From contig DIVD01000012.1 of the NCBI GenBank assembly GCA_002423245.1, positions 60,244-124,243 on the forward strand: a stretch of 64,000 bases of DNA, in the 5' to 3' direction. The translations under genes and the position numbers were made by a program. Below, piece after piece: positions 16,759 through 26,202 of this stretch. The number at the start of each line of letters is the position of its first letter. Positions within the stretch are counted from its first letter, which is position 1. The notes under the pieces were generated by a model, which saw only the letters and a program-made list of their open reading frames with translations, was not told the origin of the DNA and did no database searches. This DNA is from Rhodobacteraceae bacterium UBA6141. Its GTDB lineage: Bacteria; Pseudomonadota; Alphaproteobacteria; Rhodobacterales; Rhodobacteraceae.

Positions 16759-17462
16759 GCCAGCCAGCGCCGCATCGCACGCTCGAACGCGCCGGCGAAG
16801 AAGGCCAGCAGGTCGGTGCCCTGCGTCGGCTTGAAATGGTGCGGGTCTTCCGATCCCATCACCAGCATCGCCGGCAGCCGGCCCGCGCCAAGATCCAGCC
16901 CGATCGCGGCCTCGGAGCGGATCCGGGCGCCCGTGTCGCCATAGACGCCATCGGCAGAGGGGTCGGTCCGGCGCAGCGCCACCGGGCGCATGGGCCCGTT
17001 TCGCGGGCCGCGCAGATAGGCGCCCACAAAGCCCGGTTCGGCGATGCACAGCACCCCGCCAAGGCGCGACAGCGCCGGATCGGCGCGCGTCTGCCGGGTT
17101 TCCAGCACCAGCCGCATCGCATCGACGCGCAGGATCTCGGCCAGATCGGTGCCAAGCAGGGCAAGGAAATCCTCGAACCTCTGCGGGTCCAGCAGCCGCA
17201 GGACGGCGCGTTGCACCTGATGGGTGCCGGCGAGGTTTTCATAGGCGGCGGCGATGACCGAGCGGTGGGTATCCTCCAGCCGGTCGAGCCGCGCCTCCAG
17301 CCGTTCCATCGCGATGCCGCGCAGATCGACGATATTGGCCCCCATCGCGCGTTCGTTCGCCGCGATCAGCGCGCGCATCAGGTCGCGGTCCTCGAGGATG
17401 ACCTCGGGCCGCGAGATGATCTTTTCGCGCAGCGGTTCGTCGATCGGGGCGCTCTGTGCCAT
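16755..17462 (-). CDS. DUF484 (GAF-like) family protein
   Basis: A 235-residue cytosolic protein starting MAQSAPIDEPLREKI, with an N-terminal helical region containing RGIAMERLEARLDRLED. A GAF-like domain follows to the end (LGGVLCIAEPGFVGAYL, GMLVMGSEDPHHF-like core). The function is not established. It is consistently found before xerC, with which it shares a four-base overlap. A longer start at 17576 adds an unlikely Cys/Pro-rich leader. Confidence 0.85.
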   Translation of the reverse strand: MAQSAPIDEPLREKIISRPEVILEDRDLMRALIAANERAMGANIVDLRGIAMERLEARLDRLEDTHRSVIAAAYENLAGTHQVQRAVLRLLDPQRFEDFLALLGTDLAEILRVDAMRLVLETRQTRADPALSRLGGVLCIAEPGFVGAYLRGPRNGPMRPVALRRTDPSADGVYGDTGARIRSEAAIGLDLGAGRLPAMLVMGSEDPHHFKPTQGTDLLAFFAGAFERAMRRWLA

Positions 17463-17608
17463 GCTCGGGTCCGTCCGTTCTGGTTTCAGGCCGAGCATAC
17501 AGGCGGGGGGCGGGCGACACAATCCTGTGAAGGTCTTGCACATTGGTCTTGTGTGCGGGCCGTCAGGTCGAAACAAAGGCCGCGCCCGCCTTCGCGCTTC
17601 GCAAGCGT

Positions 17609-18262
17609 TCAGAGGATCTTCTGCCCGGTCTTCGCCCAGTCGGCGGTGAACTGCTCCAGCCCCCTGTCGGTCAGCACGTGGTTCGCCATCGCCTTGATGA
17701 CCGCGGGCGGCGCGGTGATCACGTCGGCGCCGATGCGGGCCACGTCGGTGATGTGGTTCACGTTGCGGATCGAGGCGGCGAGGATTTCCGTATCGAAGTC
17801 GTAGTTGTCATAGATGGTGCGGATATCCTCGATCAGCTGCACGCCGTCGAGGTTGATGTCGTCCAGCCGGCCGATGAAGGGCGAGATGAAGGAGGCACCG
17901 GCCTTGGCGGCCAGGATCGCCTGCGCGGCAGAGAAGCACAGCGTGACATTGACCATGTGGCCTTCGGATGCGAAAGCCTTGCAGGCGGTCAGGCCGGCCC
18001 AGGTCAGCGGCACCTTGATCGCGATGTTGGGGGCGATCTTGGCAAGCTTCAGACCTTCGGCGATCATGTCCCCGGCCTCCAGCGCCACGACCTCGGCCGA
18101 GACCGGGCCTTCGACCATGTCGCAGATCTCCCTGGTCACCTCGAGGATGTCGCGCCCCGATTTCAGGATCAGCGAGGGGTTGGTGGTGACGCCGTCCACC
18201 ATGCCAAGGTCGTTGAGTTCCTTGATGGCGGCCACATCGGCGGTATCGACGAAGAATTTCAT
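17609..18262 (-). CDS. fsa: Fructose-6-phosphate aldolase / transaldolase-like protein
   Basis: Class I aldolase of the small transaldolase (MipB/TalC/FSA) group. It acts in the non-oxidative pentose phosphate pathway or splits fructose-6-phosphate to dihydroxyacetone and glyceraldehyde-3-phosphate. It begins MKFFVDTADVAAIKEL with VDGVTTNPSLI near residues 22-32. The Schiff-base Lys is in IKVPLTWAGL near residue 86, and GASFISPFIGRLDD follows. The 217-residue length fits this subgroup, but sequence alone does not separate transaldolase from aldolase. It is divergent from priA. Confidence 0.88.
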   Translation of the reverse strand: MKFFVDTADVAAIKELNDLGMVDGVTTNPSLILKSGRDILEVTREICDMVEGPVSAEVVALEAGDMIAEGLKLAKIAPNIAIKVPLTWAGLTACKAFASEGHMVNVTLCFSAAQAILAAKAGASFISPFIGRLDDINLDGVQLIEDIRTIYDNYDFDTEILAASIRNVNHITDVARIGADVITAPPAVIKAMANHVLTDRGLEQFTADWAKTGQKIL

Positions 18263-18363
18263 GGGCTGGATCCTCGGGATGAAGGGTTGGCGCCCTGATA
18301 GCCCAAGCGGGCAAGTCCCGAAACCCCCGTTTGCGCGAGCCCCGGCGCAGGGATCCCGCGCGT

Positions 18364-20559
18364 ATGGATGAGGGACGGTTCTTCCCCGAGGGCGAGCGGG
18401 TGGCGGTGCTGACGGCAGAGCCCGTGGGCCGCCCGCTGGACTACCGCGCGCCGGAGGGGGGCTGCGCGGAGGGGGCCTTCGTCGCGGTGCCGCTGGGGCC
18501 GCGTCTGGTGCCCGGCGTCGTCTGGGGGCCGGGCGAGGGCGGGTTCGACCCGGCCAAGCTGCGCGCGGTGAACCGGGTGCTGGACGTGCCCCCGATGCGC
18601 GCCGAGATGCGCGCCTTCCTGATGCGCGCCGCCGACTACACCCTCACGCCGCTGCCCGCGATGCTGCGGCTGGCGACGCGCAGCCCCGGCCTTGGCGAGG
18701 CGCCGGGCCCGCGCCGGGTCTACCGCCTTGCGGGGACCGAACCGGCGCGGATGACCGAGGCGCGGGCGCGGGTGCTCGATGCGCTGCACTCCTTCGGCGG
18801 CGCGGCGCTGACGCTGTCCGAGCTTGCGGCGGCGGCGGAGGTGACGGCCGGCGTGGTCAAGGGCCTCGTCAAGGCGGGCGCCGTGCTGGAGGAGGAGGCG
18901 CCGCGCGATCTGCCCTATCCGCGGCTCGACCCCGGCCTGCCCGGCAAGAACCTGTCCGCCGATCAGGCCGAGGGCGCGGCGCGGCTGCGCGCGGCGCTGC
19001 GCGGCGGCGGCTATGGCACAACGCTCCTGAAGGGCGTCACCGGCTCGGGCAAGACCGAGGTGTATCTGGAGGCGGTGGCCGAATGCCTCGCGATGGGCCG
19101 GCAGGCGCTGGTGCTGTTGCCCGAGATCGCGCTGACGGCGGAATTCCTGACGCGGGTGGAGGCGCGCTTCGGCGCGCGCCCCGCCGAATGGCATTCGGGC
19201 GCGACGCAGACCGAACGGCGGCGGCTGTGGCGCATGGTCGGGCAGGGCGGCGCGCAACTGGTGGTCGGCGCGCGGTCGGCCCTGTTCCTGCCGTTCCGCG
19301 ACCTCGGGCTGATCGTCGTGGATGAGGAGCATGACAGCTCCTACAAGCAGGAGGATGGCGTGCTCTACCACGCGCGCGACATGGCGGTGCTGCGCGCCTC
19401 GCTGTGTTCCGCGCAGGTGGTGCTGGCCTCGGCGACCCCGAGCCTTGAAAGCTGGGTGAACGCCGAGACGGGAAAATACGCCCGCATCGACCTTGGCGCG
19501 CGCTTCGGCGCGGCAGAGATGCCCCGGATGCGGGCGATCGACATGCGCGCCGAAACGCTGCCCGCCGGCCAGTGGATTTCCCCCACCCTGGCCGGCGAGG
19601 TGACGGCGCGGCTCGATGCGGGCGAGCAGTCGCTGCTGTTCCTCAACCGCCGCGGCTATGCCCCCGTCACGGTCTGCCGCGCCTGCGGCCACCAGATCGG
19701 CTGCGCGCAGTGCGACGCGCGGATGGTGGAGCACCGGTTCCTCAAGCGGCTCGTGTGCCACCAGTGCGGCGACAGCCGGCCGATCCCGCTGGCCTGCCCC
19801 TCCTGCGGGGTGGAGGGCAGGCTGGCGCCGGTGGGGCCTGGGGTGGAACGGCTGGCCGAGGAGGTTGCGGCGAAGTTTCCGGCCGCGCGGGCGGCGGTGC
19901 TGTCCTCCGACCTCTTCGCATCGGCCCGCGCGCTGAAGGCGAAGATCCTCGAGATCGCCGAGGGCGCGGCCGACATCATCATCGGCACGCAACTGGTTGC
20001 AAAGGGGCACAATTTTCCGCTGCTGACGCTGGTGGGCGTGATCGACGCCGACCTTGGCCTGCAAGGATCGGACCTGCGCGCCGCCGAACGCACGTTTCAG
20101 CTGATGCGGCAGGTGGCGGGCCGGGCCGGGCGCGGGGCGCGGGCGGGCGTGGCGCTGTTGCAGACCTTCCAGCCCGAACACGCGGTGATCCGCGCCATCC
20201 TTGGCGGCGACGAAGAGGGGTTCTGGCGCGCCGAGGCGGCAGAGCGGCGGGCGGCGGGGATGCCCCCCTATGGCCGCATGGCGGGGATCATCCTGTCCTC
20301 GCCCGACCTGCAGGCGGTGTTCGACTTCGGCGCGGAACTCGCCCGCCGCGACGGCCCTCTGCGCCGGATCGGGGCGCAGGTCTGGGGCCCGGCCCCGGCG
20401 CCGATCGCCCGCGTGCGCGGCCGCCACCGGGTGCGGCTGCTGGTCAAGGCGGACAAGACCGCGCCCCTGCAGGCGGCTCTGGCCGAGTGGACCCGGCAGA
20501 TCAAGCCGCCCGCCGGGCTGCGGCTGGCGGTGGATATCGACCCGCAAAGCTTTCTCTAG
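18364..20559 (+). CDS. priA: Primosomal protein N' (replication restart helicase PriA)
   Basis: 3'-5' DNA helicase that reloads the replisome at collapsed forks. The N-terminal DNA-binding domain covers about residues 1-105 and a winged-helix region follows. Helicase motifs are GVTGSGKTEVYLE (Walker A, near residue 222) and VVDEEHDSSYKQ (DEEH). The zinc-binding cysteine clusters are CRACGHQIGCAQC, CHQCG and CPSCG (about 437-485), and a C-terminal helicase lobe has VAGRAGRG. The ATG at 18364 starts MDEGRFFPEG, which fits relatives better than the GC-rich upstream start at 18331. Length is 731 residues. Confidence 0.93.
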   Translation: MDEGRFFPEGERVAVLTAEPVGRPLDYRAPEGGCAEGAFVAVPLGPRLVPGVVWGPGEGGFDPAKLRAVNRVLDVPPMRAEMRAFLMRAADYTLTPLPAMLRLATRSPGLGEAPGPRRVYRLAGTEPARMTEARARVLDALHSFGGAALTLSELAAAAEVTAGVVKGLVKAGAVLEEEAPRDLPYPRLDPGLPGKNLSADQAEGAARLRAALRGGGYGTTLLKGVTGSGKTEVYLEAVAECLAMGRQALVLLPEIALTAEFLTRVEARFGARPAEWHSGATQTERRRLWRMVGQGGAQLVVGARSALFLPFRDLGLIVVDEEHDSSYKQEDGVLYHARDMAVLRASLCSAQVVLASATPSLESWVNAETGKYARIDLGARFGAAEMPRMRAIDMRAETLPAGQWISPTLAGEVTARLDAGEQSLLFLNRRGYAPVTVCRACGHQIGCAQCDARMVEHRFLKRLVCHQCGDSRPIPLACPSCGVEGRLAPVGPGVERLAEEVAAKFPAARAAVLSSDLFASARALKAKILEIAEGAADIIIGTQLVAKGHNFPLLTLVGVIDADLGLQGSDLRAAERTFQLMRQVAGRAGRGARAGVALLQTFQPEHAVIRAILGGDEEGFWRAEAAERRAAGMPPYGRMAGIILSSPDLQAVFDFGAELARRDGPLRRIGAQVWGPAPAPIARVRGRHRVRLLVKADKTAPLQAALAEWTRQIKPPAGLRLAVDIDPQSFL

Positions 20560-20622
20560 GGCCGAAATCCCGGGAGGCTGTCCACCCCGTGCAGGGGCGA
20601 CAGGCCGCCGGTGGCCGAAGCC

Positions 20623-22587
20623 TCACTCCCGCGTCAGCGCCACGACCGGGTCGAGCCGCGCGGCAGAGCGGGCGGGAAGATAGCCGAAGGTGATGCCGAT
20701 CAGGGTGGAGGAAGCGAAGGCGAGCGCGATGGTCAGCCCCGAATAGGTGAGGCGGACGGTATCTTGCAGGCTCTCGATCAGCCAGCCCGAGCCGAGCGCG
20801 AGCGCCACGCCGATGAACCCGCCCAGCAGGCACACGAGGATCGCCTCGGTCAGGAACTGCGCCACGATGTCGGAGCGGCGGGCGCCGACCGCGATGCGCA
20901 CGCCGATCTCCCTGGTGCGTTCGGTGACCGAGACCAGCATGATGTTCATGACCCCGACCCCGCCGACCAGCAGCGAGATGACGGCGATGGCCGAGACCAG
21001 CCAGGTCAGCGTTTCGGCGGTGGAGGTGATGGTGGCGCGGATCGTGTCGGAATTCGTCAGGAAGAAGTCCCGCGTGCCGTGGCGCGACAGCATCAGCGCG
21101 CCGATCTCTGCCTCGGCAAGGTCGATGTCGTAATCGTCGGCGACGCGGACGGTGATGGCATTCACGGTCGCGCCGCCGGTGATGCGCAGCGCGGCGGTGG
21201 TATAGGGCACGAAGATGCGGATGGTCTGCGGCCCGAAGCTGGCGCCGGAGGCATCGACGACGCCGATCACCCGCAGCGGCACCCGGCCGACCCGCACCGT
21301 CTGGCCGATCGGGTCTTCGCCGTTCGGAAAGAAGGTGGCGGCGCTGTCGGCATCCAGCACCGCCACCTGATCGCGCGCCCGAAGCGAGGCTTCGGTGAAA
21401 AGCTGGCCCTGCGTCAGGCTGTAGGCGCCCACGTCGAAATAGCCGGTGCCGACGCCGCGCACGGAAACCTGGGCGGTGACGCTGCCGCGCGTGACGCTGG
21501 CGGTGGTGTTGATCTCGGGCGAGACGGAGGCGGCGTAGGGCTGCATCGCCAGCGCATCGGCATCCGGGGCGACGAGCGTGTCGATGGCGCCGGCCCGGCG
21601 GTCGCCAAAGCCGGTGCCGGGGCGGATGGTGATGGTGCTGGTGCCGATGGAGGCGATGTTTTCCAGCACCTTTTCCTGGCTTCCGGTGCCGAGCGCCACC
21701 ACCGACACCACCGAGGCGATGCCGATGATGATGCCGAGCATGGTCAGGAAGCTGCGCATCCGGTGGGCGTTCAGCGCGCGCACCGCCATCAGGAAGGCTT
21801 CGACCAAGCGGCCCCCGATCGCGGCGGGCCCGGTCTGTTCCGGCGGGGCCGGGTCCGGCGTGGCGGCGGGCGGCGCCTCGGGCGGGCCGCTGCGGGTATC
21901 GGAGGTGATGCGCCCGTCCCGGATCTCCACCACCCGCTGCGCGCGGGCGGCGATGGCCGGGTCATGGGTGATGATGACGATGGTATGGCCGCGCGCGTGC
22001 AGATCGTCGAGCAGCGCCAGCAGCTCGGTGCCCGAGCGCGAATCGAGCGCGCCGGTCGGCTCGTCCGCCAGGATCACCTCGCCGCCGTTCATCAGCGCCC
22101 GCGCGACCGACACCCGCTGCTGCTGGCCGCCCGACAGCGCGCCGGGGCGGTGGTCCTTGCGCTCGCCGAGGCCGAGCCGGTCGAGCAGGGCGGCGGCGCG
22201 GCGGCGCCGCTCGCCGCGCCCGGCACCGGCATAGATCGCGGGCACCTCGACATTCGACAGCGCGTCGAGGTCGGGCAGCAACTGGTAGCGCTGGAAGATG
22301 AAGCCGAAATGCGCGCGGCGCAGGCGCGCGCGCTCTTCCTCGGGCATCCGCGCCACGTCCTGCCCGGCATAGCGATACCGCCCCGCGGTGGGCCGGTCGA
22401 GACAGCCGATGATGTTCATCAGCGTGGACTTGCCCGAGCCGGAGGCGCCCATGATCGCCACCATCTCGCCCGGCCAGATATCGAGGTCGATATCGGCCAG
22501 CACGGTGATGCGCTGGTCGCCCGCCGCAAATTCGCGCCGGATGCCTTGCAGCGAGATCAGCGGGGCCGGGGGTCCGGGCGTGGCCAT
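20623..22587 (-). CDS. macB: MacB-type ABC transporter (ATPase fused to permease)
   Basis: Inner-membrane mechanotransmission ABC transporter that works with MacA and a TolC-like channel to expel macrolides, peptides, siderophores or lipoproteins; the substrate here is unknown. The N-terminal ATPase has Walker A GASGSGKST near residue 47, signature LSGGQQQR and Walker B VILADEPTGALD. An Ala/Pro linker follows, then a first membrane helix near residue 275. The large periplasmic domain and three C-terminal helices come last (VGGVGVMNIMLVSVTERTRE). It starts one base after macA. No tolC is adjacent. Confidence 0.92.
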   Translation of the reverse strand: MATPGPPAPLISLQGIRREFAAGDQRITVLADIDLDIWPGEMVAIMGASGSGKSTLMNIIGCLDRPTAGRYRYAGQDVARMPEEERARLRRAHFGFIFQRYQLLPDLDALSNVEVPAIYAGAGRGERRRRAAALLDRLGLGERKDHRPGALSGGQQQRVSVARALMNGGEVILADEPTGALDSRSGTELLALLDDLHARGHTIVIITHDPAIAARAQRVVEIRDGRITSDTRSGPPEAPPAATPDPAPPEQTGPAAIGGRLVEAFLMAVRALNAHRMRSFLTMLGIIIGIASVVSVVALGTGSQEKVLENIASIGTSTITIRPGTGFGDRRAGAIDTLVAPDADALAMQPYAASVSPEINTTASVTRGSVTAQVSVRGVGTGYFDVGAYSLTQGQLFTEASLRARDQVAVLDADSAATFFPNGEDPIGQTVRVGRVPLRVIGVVDASGASFGPQTIRIFVPYTTAALRITGGATVNAITVRVADDYDIDLAEAEIGALMLSRHGTRDFFLTNSDTIRATITSTAETLTWLVSAIAVISLLVGGVGVMNIMLVSVTERTREIGVRIAVGARRSDIVAQFLTEAILVCLLGGFIGVALALGSGWLIESLQDTVRLTYSGLTIALAFASSTLIGITFGYLPARSAARLDPVVALTRE

Positions 22588-22588
22588 G

Positions 22589-23788
22589 TCAGAAGCCCAT
22601 CACCGGCGGGCGGCGCATCCCGCCGCCGGCGCGTGCGGGTCCGGCAGGGGCGGGGCCGGCGGGGGCGCTGCCGGCGGCGATCACGACGCGCTCTCCCTCG
22701 GCCAGGCCGGAGGTGATTTCGGCGGTGACGTTGGTGTTGAGCCCGACCCTGACCGCCCGCGGCCGGGTCGTGCCCGTGGCGGGGTCGTAGACCCCGACCA
22801 TGCGGGCCCCGTCTTCGGTGCGGGCCCCCAGCGCGCTGGCGGGGATGGTCAGCACGTCGGTCGCCCGCGCCAGCACGATGGTGACTTCGGCGGTCATGCC
22901 GATGCGCAGGATGCCGTCCGGGTTGTCCACATCCAGCAGCGCATTGTAATAGACGGCGGTGTCGGCGGCGATGGTGTCCGATTGCTCGATGGTGGCGGGG
23001 GCGGGTTCGATGGCGCGCAACGCCGCCTCGAACCGAAGCTCGGGCGCCCCCGACAGGGTGAAGCTGGCCGGAAGTCCGGGGGCGACCTGCACCACGTCCG
23101 CCTCGGAGATCTCGGCCTTGACCACCATCCTGTCCAGCGCGGCGATCTTCACCAGCGTCGGCGAGGTGGTGTTGGCGTTCACCGTCACGCCCTCTTCGGT
23201 GACGATGGCGACGACCGTGCCGCTGATCGGCGCGGTGATGCGGGTGCGGTCAAGCTCGGTCCGGGCCGAGGCAAGCTCGACCTCGGCCTGCGCCTTCTGC
23301 GCCTCGATCGCCTGAAGCTCGGCCTCGGCCACGGCAAGCCCGGCCTCGGCGGCCTGCAGATCCTCGGTGGAGGTGAGGTTGCGCGCGTTCAGCGTGCGGC
23401 GACGCTTCACCAGCAGATCGGCCTGCAGGATCGAGGCGCGGGCTGAGGCGATCTGCGCCGCGATCTGCTTCAGCGTCGCCTCGGCCCGCAGGACGGCGTT
23501 CTTCTGGTCATCGGCATTGATCTGCGCGATCAGATCGCCCTTCTGCACAAGCTGCCCAAGCTCCACCGCGAGCGTTTCCACCTGCCCGGACACGCGCGCG
23601 CCGACCGAGACGAGTTGCGATGCCTCGATCACGCCGGTGGCCAGCACGTTGCGCTCGACCGTGGCGCGGGTGACCGCCGCGGTGGCGGGGGGCGGGGCGC
23701 CGCCGCCACCGAAGACGCGCTGCCAGCCCCACCAGCCCGCTCCCAGCACGAGGACGAGGGCCAGCACGGCCACGAGGGGTTTCTTCAT
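22589..23788 (-). CDS. macA: MacA-type periplasmic adaptor (membrane fusion) protein
   Basis: Adaptor linking MacB to an outer-membrane channel. The start MKKPLVAVLALVLVLGAG gives an N-terminal signal anchor. A lipoyl-like domain (VSGQVETLAVELGQLVQKGD) follows, split by a helical hairpin with ALKQ-type coiled coil near residues 95-190. A beta-barrel domain ending in AEGERVVIA comes next. The C-terminus is Gly/Pro/Ala-rich. The upstream start at 23938 adds a Pro/Arg-rich leader before the signal and is rejected. It forms an operon with macB. Confidence 0.9.
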   Translation of the reverse strand: MKKPLVAVLALVLVLGAGWWGWQRVFGGGGAPPPATAAVTRATVERNVLATGVIEASQLVSVGARVSGQVETLAVELGQLVQKGDLIAQINADDQKNAVLRAEATLKQIAAQIASARASILQADLLVKRRRTLNARNLTSTEDLQAAEAGLAVAEAELQAIEAQKAQAEVELASARTELDRTRITAPISGTVVAIVTEEGVTVNANTTSPTLVKIAALDRMVVKAEISEADVVQVAPGLPASFTLSGAPELRFEAALRAIEPAPATIEQSDTIAADTAVYYNALLDVDNPDGILRIGMTAEVTIVLARATDVLTIPASALGARTEDGARMVGVYDPATGTTRPRAVRVGLNTNVTAEITSGLAEGERVVIAAGSAPAGPAPAGPARAGGGMRRPPVMGF

Positions 23789-23989
23789 TCCGGCGCTCCT
23801 GCAGATCTGGCCGCCCATGCTACGTCCCGGCCCGGGAACTCCGTCGGGCGGCGGCACGGGATGCCGGGATGGTGATGGGCCGGATGCCGGCCGGCCGATC
23901 ACCGGGGCGATCGGGCGCCGCCGAAGCCGCAGTAGCATCCGCCGCGCCGAAGGACTATATCATCGCCGAGCGAAAAGGCGGACATTCCA

Positions 23990-24607
23990 TTGGCAATCCA
24001 TTTCTACAAGACCGATCTTCCCGACGGGCTGGACCTTGGCCCCGTGGTGGCCATCGACACCGAAACCATGGGCCTCGATCCCCGGCGCGACCGGCTCTGC
24101 CTCGTGCAGATGTCCTCGGGGAACGGCGATGCGCATCTGGTGCAGATCGCGCGCGGCCAGACCAGCGCGCCCAACCTTGAACGGATGCTGACCGATCCGG
24201 CGGTGCTGAAGCTGTTCCATTTCGGCCGCTTCGACATCGCGGCGCTGCAAAATGCCTTCGGCGTCGTCACAGCCCCGGTCTGGTGCACCAAGATCGCCTC
24301 GCGGATGATCCGCACCTTCACCGACCGGCACGGGCTGAAATACCTGTTGCAGGAGCTGGTCGGCGTCGATGTGTCCAAGCAGCAGCAGACATCGGACTGG
24401 GGCGCGGCCGAGCTGACCGAGGCGCAGAAGGACTATGCCGCCTCCGACGTGCTTTACCTGCACCGGCTCAAGGCAGAGCTGGAGGCGCGGCTGGAACGCG
24501 AGGGGCGCACCGCGCTGGCACAGGCCTGCTTCGACTTCCTGCCCAGCCGCGCCCACCTGGACCTGCTGGGCTGGGATGAAACCTCCGACATCTTCAGCCA
24601 TTCATGA
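23990..24607 (+). CDS. RNase D-like 3'-5' exonuclease
   Basis: DEDD-family exoribonuclease domain protein, 205 residues, lacking the HRDC domains of full-length RNase D. Catalytic motifs are VAIDTETMGLDP (Exo I, near residue 20), HFGRFDIAAL (Exo II) and YAASDVLYLH (Exo III, with Tyr and Asp). It probably trims structured RNA. The start is a TTG at 23990 with AAAAGGCGG upstream; the resulting N-terminus MAIHFYKTDLPDGLDLGPV matches relatives. It overlaps kdsD by four bases (ATGA), so it is the first gene of the Kdo/Lpt/RpoN operon. Confidence 0.88.
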   Translation: MAIHFYKTDLPDGLDLGPVVAIDTETMGLDPRRDRLCLVQMSSGNGDAHLVQIARGQTSAPNLERMLTDPAVLKLFHFGRFDIAALQNAFGVVTAPVWCTKIASRMIRTFTDRHGLKYLLQELVGVDVSKQQQTSDWGAAELTEAQKDYAASDVLYLHRLKAELEARLEREGRTALAQACFDFLPSRAHLDLLGWDETSDIFSHS

Positions 24608-25569
24608 CGCCCGACCGCACTACCTTGCTGGAGACCGGCCGCCGCGTCGTCGGGATCGAGGCGCGGGCGCTGGATCTGCTGACCGGCGCGCTGGATGACA
24701 GCTTTGCCGCGGCGGTCGAGATCATCCTGAAGGCGCGCGGGCGGGTGATCGTCTCGGGGATGGGCAAATCGGGCCATGTCGGGCGCAAGATCGCGGCCAC
24801 GCTGGCCAGCACCGGCACGCCCGCGCAGTTCGTGCACCCGGCCGAGGCCAGCCACGGCGACCTTGGCATGGTCACGCCGGCGGATGTGGCGCTGGTGCTG
24901 TCCAATTCGGGCGAGACGCCGGAGCTTGCCGACATCATCGCCCATACCCGCCGCTTTTCCATCCCGCTGATCGGGGTGGCCGGCCGCGAGGGCTCTACCC
25001 TGCTGCGGCAATCCGACGTGGCGATCGTGCTGCCCAGGGCCGAGGAGGCCTGCGGCACCGGCGTCGTGCCCACCACCTCGACCACGATGACGCTGGCGCT
25101 TGGCGATGCGCTGGCGGTGGCGCTGATGGAGCACCGGCAGTTCACGCCCGAGGATTTCCGCACCTACCACCCCGGCGGCAAGCTGGGCGCCCGGCTCAGC
25201 CGCGTCGCCGACCTCATGCACCGCGACATGCCGCTGGTACCGCTCGACACCCCGATGAGCGAGGCCCTGCTGGTGATCAGCCAGAAGGGCTTTGGCGTCG
25301 TCGGCGTGACCGATGCGGCGGGCCGCCTCGCGGGCATCATCACCGACGGCGACCTTCGCCGACACATGGAGGGGCTGCTGTCGCGCAACGCGGCAGAGGT
25401 GATGACCCCCACCCCGCGCAGCATCGACCCCGCTGCCCTGGCCGAGAAGGCCGTCGCGGTGATGAACGATTGCAAGATCACCTGCCTGTTTGCGGTGGAC
25501 CCCGAGGGCGATGGCCGCCCGCTGGGGATCCTGCACATCCATGATTGCCTGCGCGCCGGGGTCGTCTGA
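24604..25569 (+). CDS. kdsD: D-arabinose-5-phosphate isomerase (KdsD/KpsF)
   Basis: Converts ribulose-5-phosphate to arabinose-5-phosphate, the first step of Kdo synthesis for LPS or capsule. The N-terminal SIS sugar-isomerase domain has VIVSGMGKSGHVGRKIAATL near residues 48-67 and the active-site ASHGDLGM with SNSGETPEL. Two C-terminal CBS domains follow, with TDGDLRRH between them. Length 321 residues is typical. It is followed by lptC after three bases, and kdsB for the same pathway lies at 38834. Confidence 0.93.
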   Translation: MTPDRTTLLETGRRVVGIEARALDLLTGALDDSFAAAVEIILKARGRVIVSGMGKSGHVGRKIAATLASTGTPAQFVHPAEASHGDLGMVTPADVALVLSNSGETPELADIIAHTRRFSIPLIGVAGREGSTLLRQSDVAIVLPRAEEACGTGVVPTTSTTMTLALGDALAVALMEHRQFTPEDFRTYHPGGKLGARLSRVADLMHRDMPLVPLDTPMSEALLVISQKGFGVVGVTDAAGRLAGIITDGDLRRHMEGLLSRNAAEVMTPTPRSIDPAALAEKAVAVMNDCKITCLFAVDPEGDGRPLGILHIHDCLRAGVV

Positions 25570-25572
25570 CCC

Positions 25573-26172
25573 ATGGCGGTGCATGACAACATCCACTCGC
25601 GGCTGGTGGCCTGGCTGAAGGTGATCCTGCCGCTGGCGGCGCTGGCGCTGCTGTCGATGCTGTTCCTGGTGTCGCGCGGCGGCGCGCCCGACGACAGGCT
25701 GCCCTGGTCCAAGGTGGATGTGGAGGAACTTGCGCGCGCGCCGCGCCTGACCGCGCCGCGATATGCGGGCGTCACGCTTGACGGGGCCGCGCTGAGCGTC
25801 ACGGCAGAGGTCGCGCGCCCCGGCACGGCAGAGGGCGGCGGCGCCGCCGCCTCCGCGCTGACCGCCCGGCTGGAAACGCCCGACGGCGTGACGACCGATC
25901 TTGCCGCCAGCGACGGCGCGCTTGACACCGCAGCCGGCCTGTTGACCCTGCGCGGCGATGTGCGCATCACCGCATCGACCGGATATGTCATCACGACCGA
26001 CGAATTGACCGCCGCGCTGGACCGCACCTTGCTGCAGGCGCCCGGCGCGGTGGCGGCGACCGCCCCGATGGGGCGAATCGAGGCGGGCGCCATGCAGATG
26101 ACCACGCGGGGCGATGACTACGTCGTGGTTTTCAATGGCGGCGTGAAGCTGGTATACGAGCCCAGGAACTAG
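25573..26172 (+). CDS. lptC: LPS export ABC transporter periplasmic protein LptC
   Basis: Bitopic inner-membrane protein that takes lipopolysaccharide from LptBFG and passes it to LptA. One N-terminal membrane segment lies near residues 15-33. A periplasmic beta-jellyroll then has the repeated pattern of alternating hydrophobic strands (LRGDVRITASTGYVITTDEL). Divergent, as usual for alphaproteobacterial LptC, but identified by position between kdsD and lptA. Length is 199 residues. Confidence 0.85.
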   Translation: MAVHDNIHSRLVAWLKVILPLAALALLSMLFLVSRGGAPDDRLPWSKVDVEELARAPRLTAPRYAGVTLDGAALSVTAEVARPGTAEGGGAAASALTARLETPDGVTTDLAASDGALDTAAGLLTLRGDVRITASTGYVITTDELTAALDRTLLQAPGAVAATAPMGRIEAGAMQMTTRGDDYVVVFNGGVKLVYEPRN

Positions 26173-26202
26173 GCACCCGAGCCTGTGGAATTGGAACGCG
26201 AC

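Noticed and set aside
18259..20547. A 762-codon minus-strand frame across priA
   Set aside because: Composition typical of antisense GC-rich frames; PriA motifs on the plus strand are complete.
23789..23989. Promoter pair between macA and the RNase D-like gene
   Set aside because: No hexamer pair with acceptable spacing could be identified by eye.
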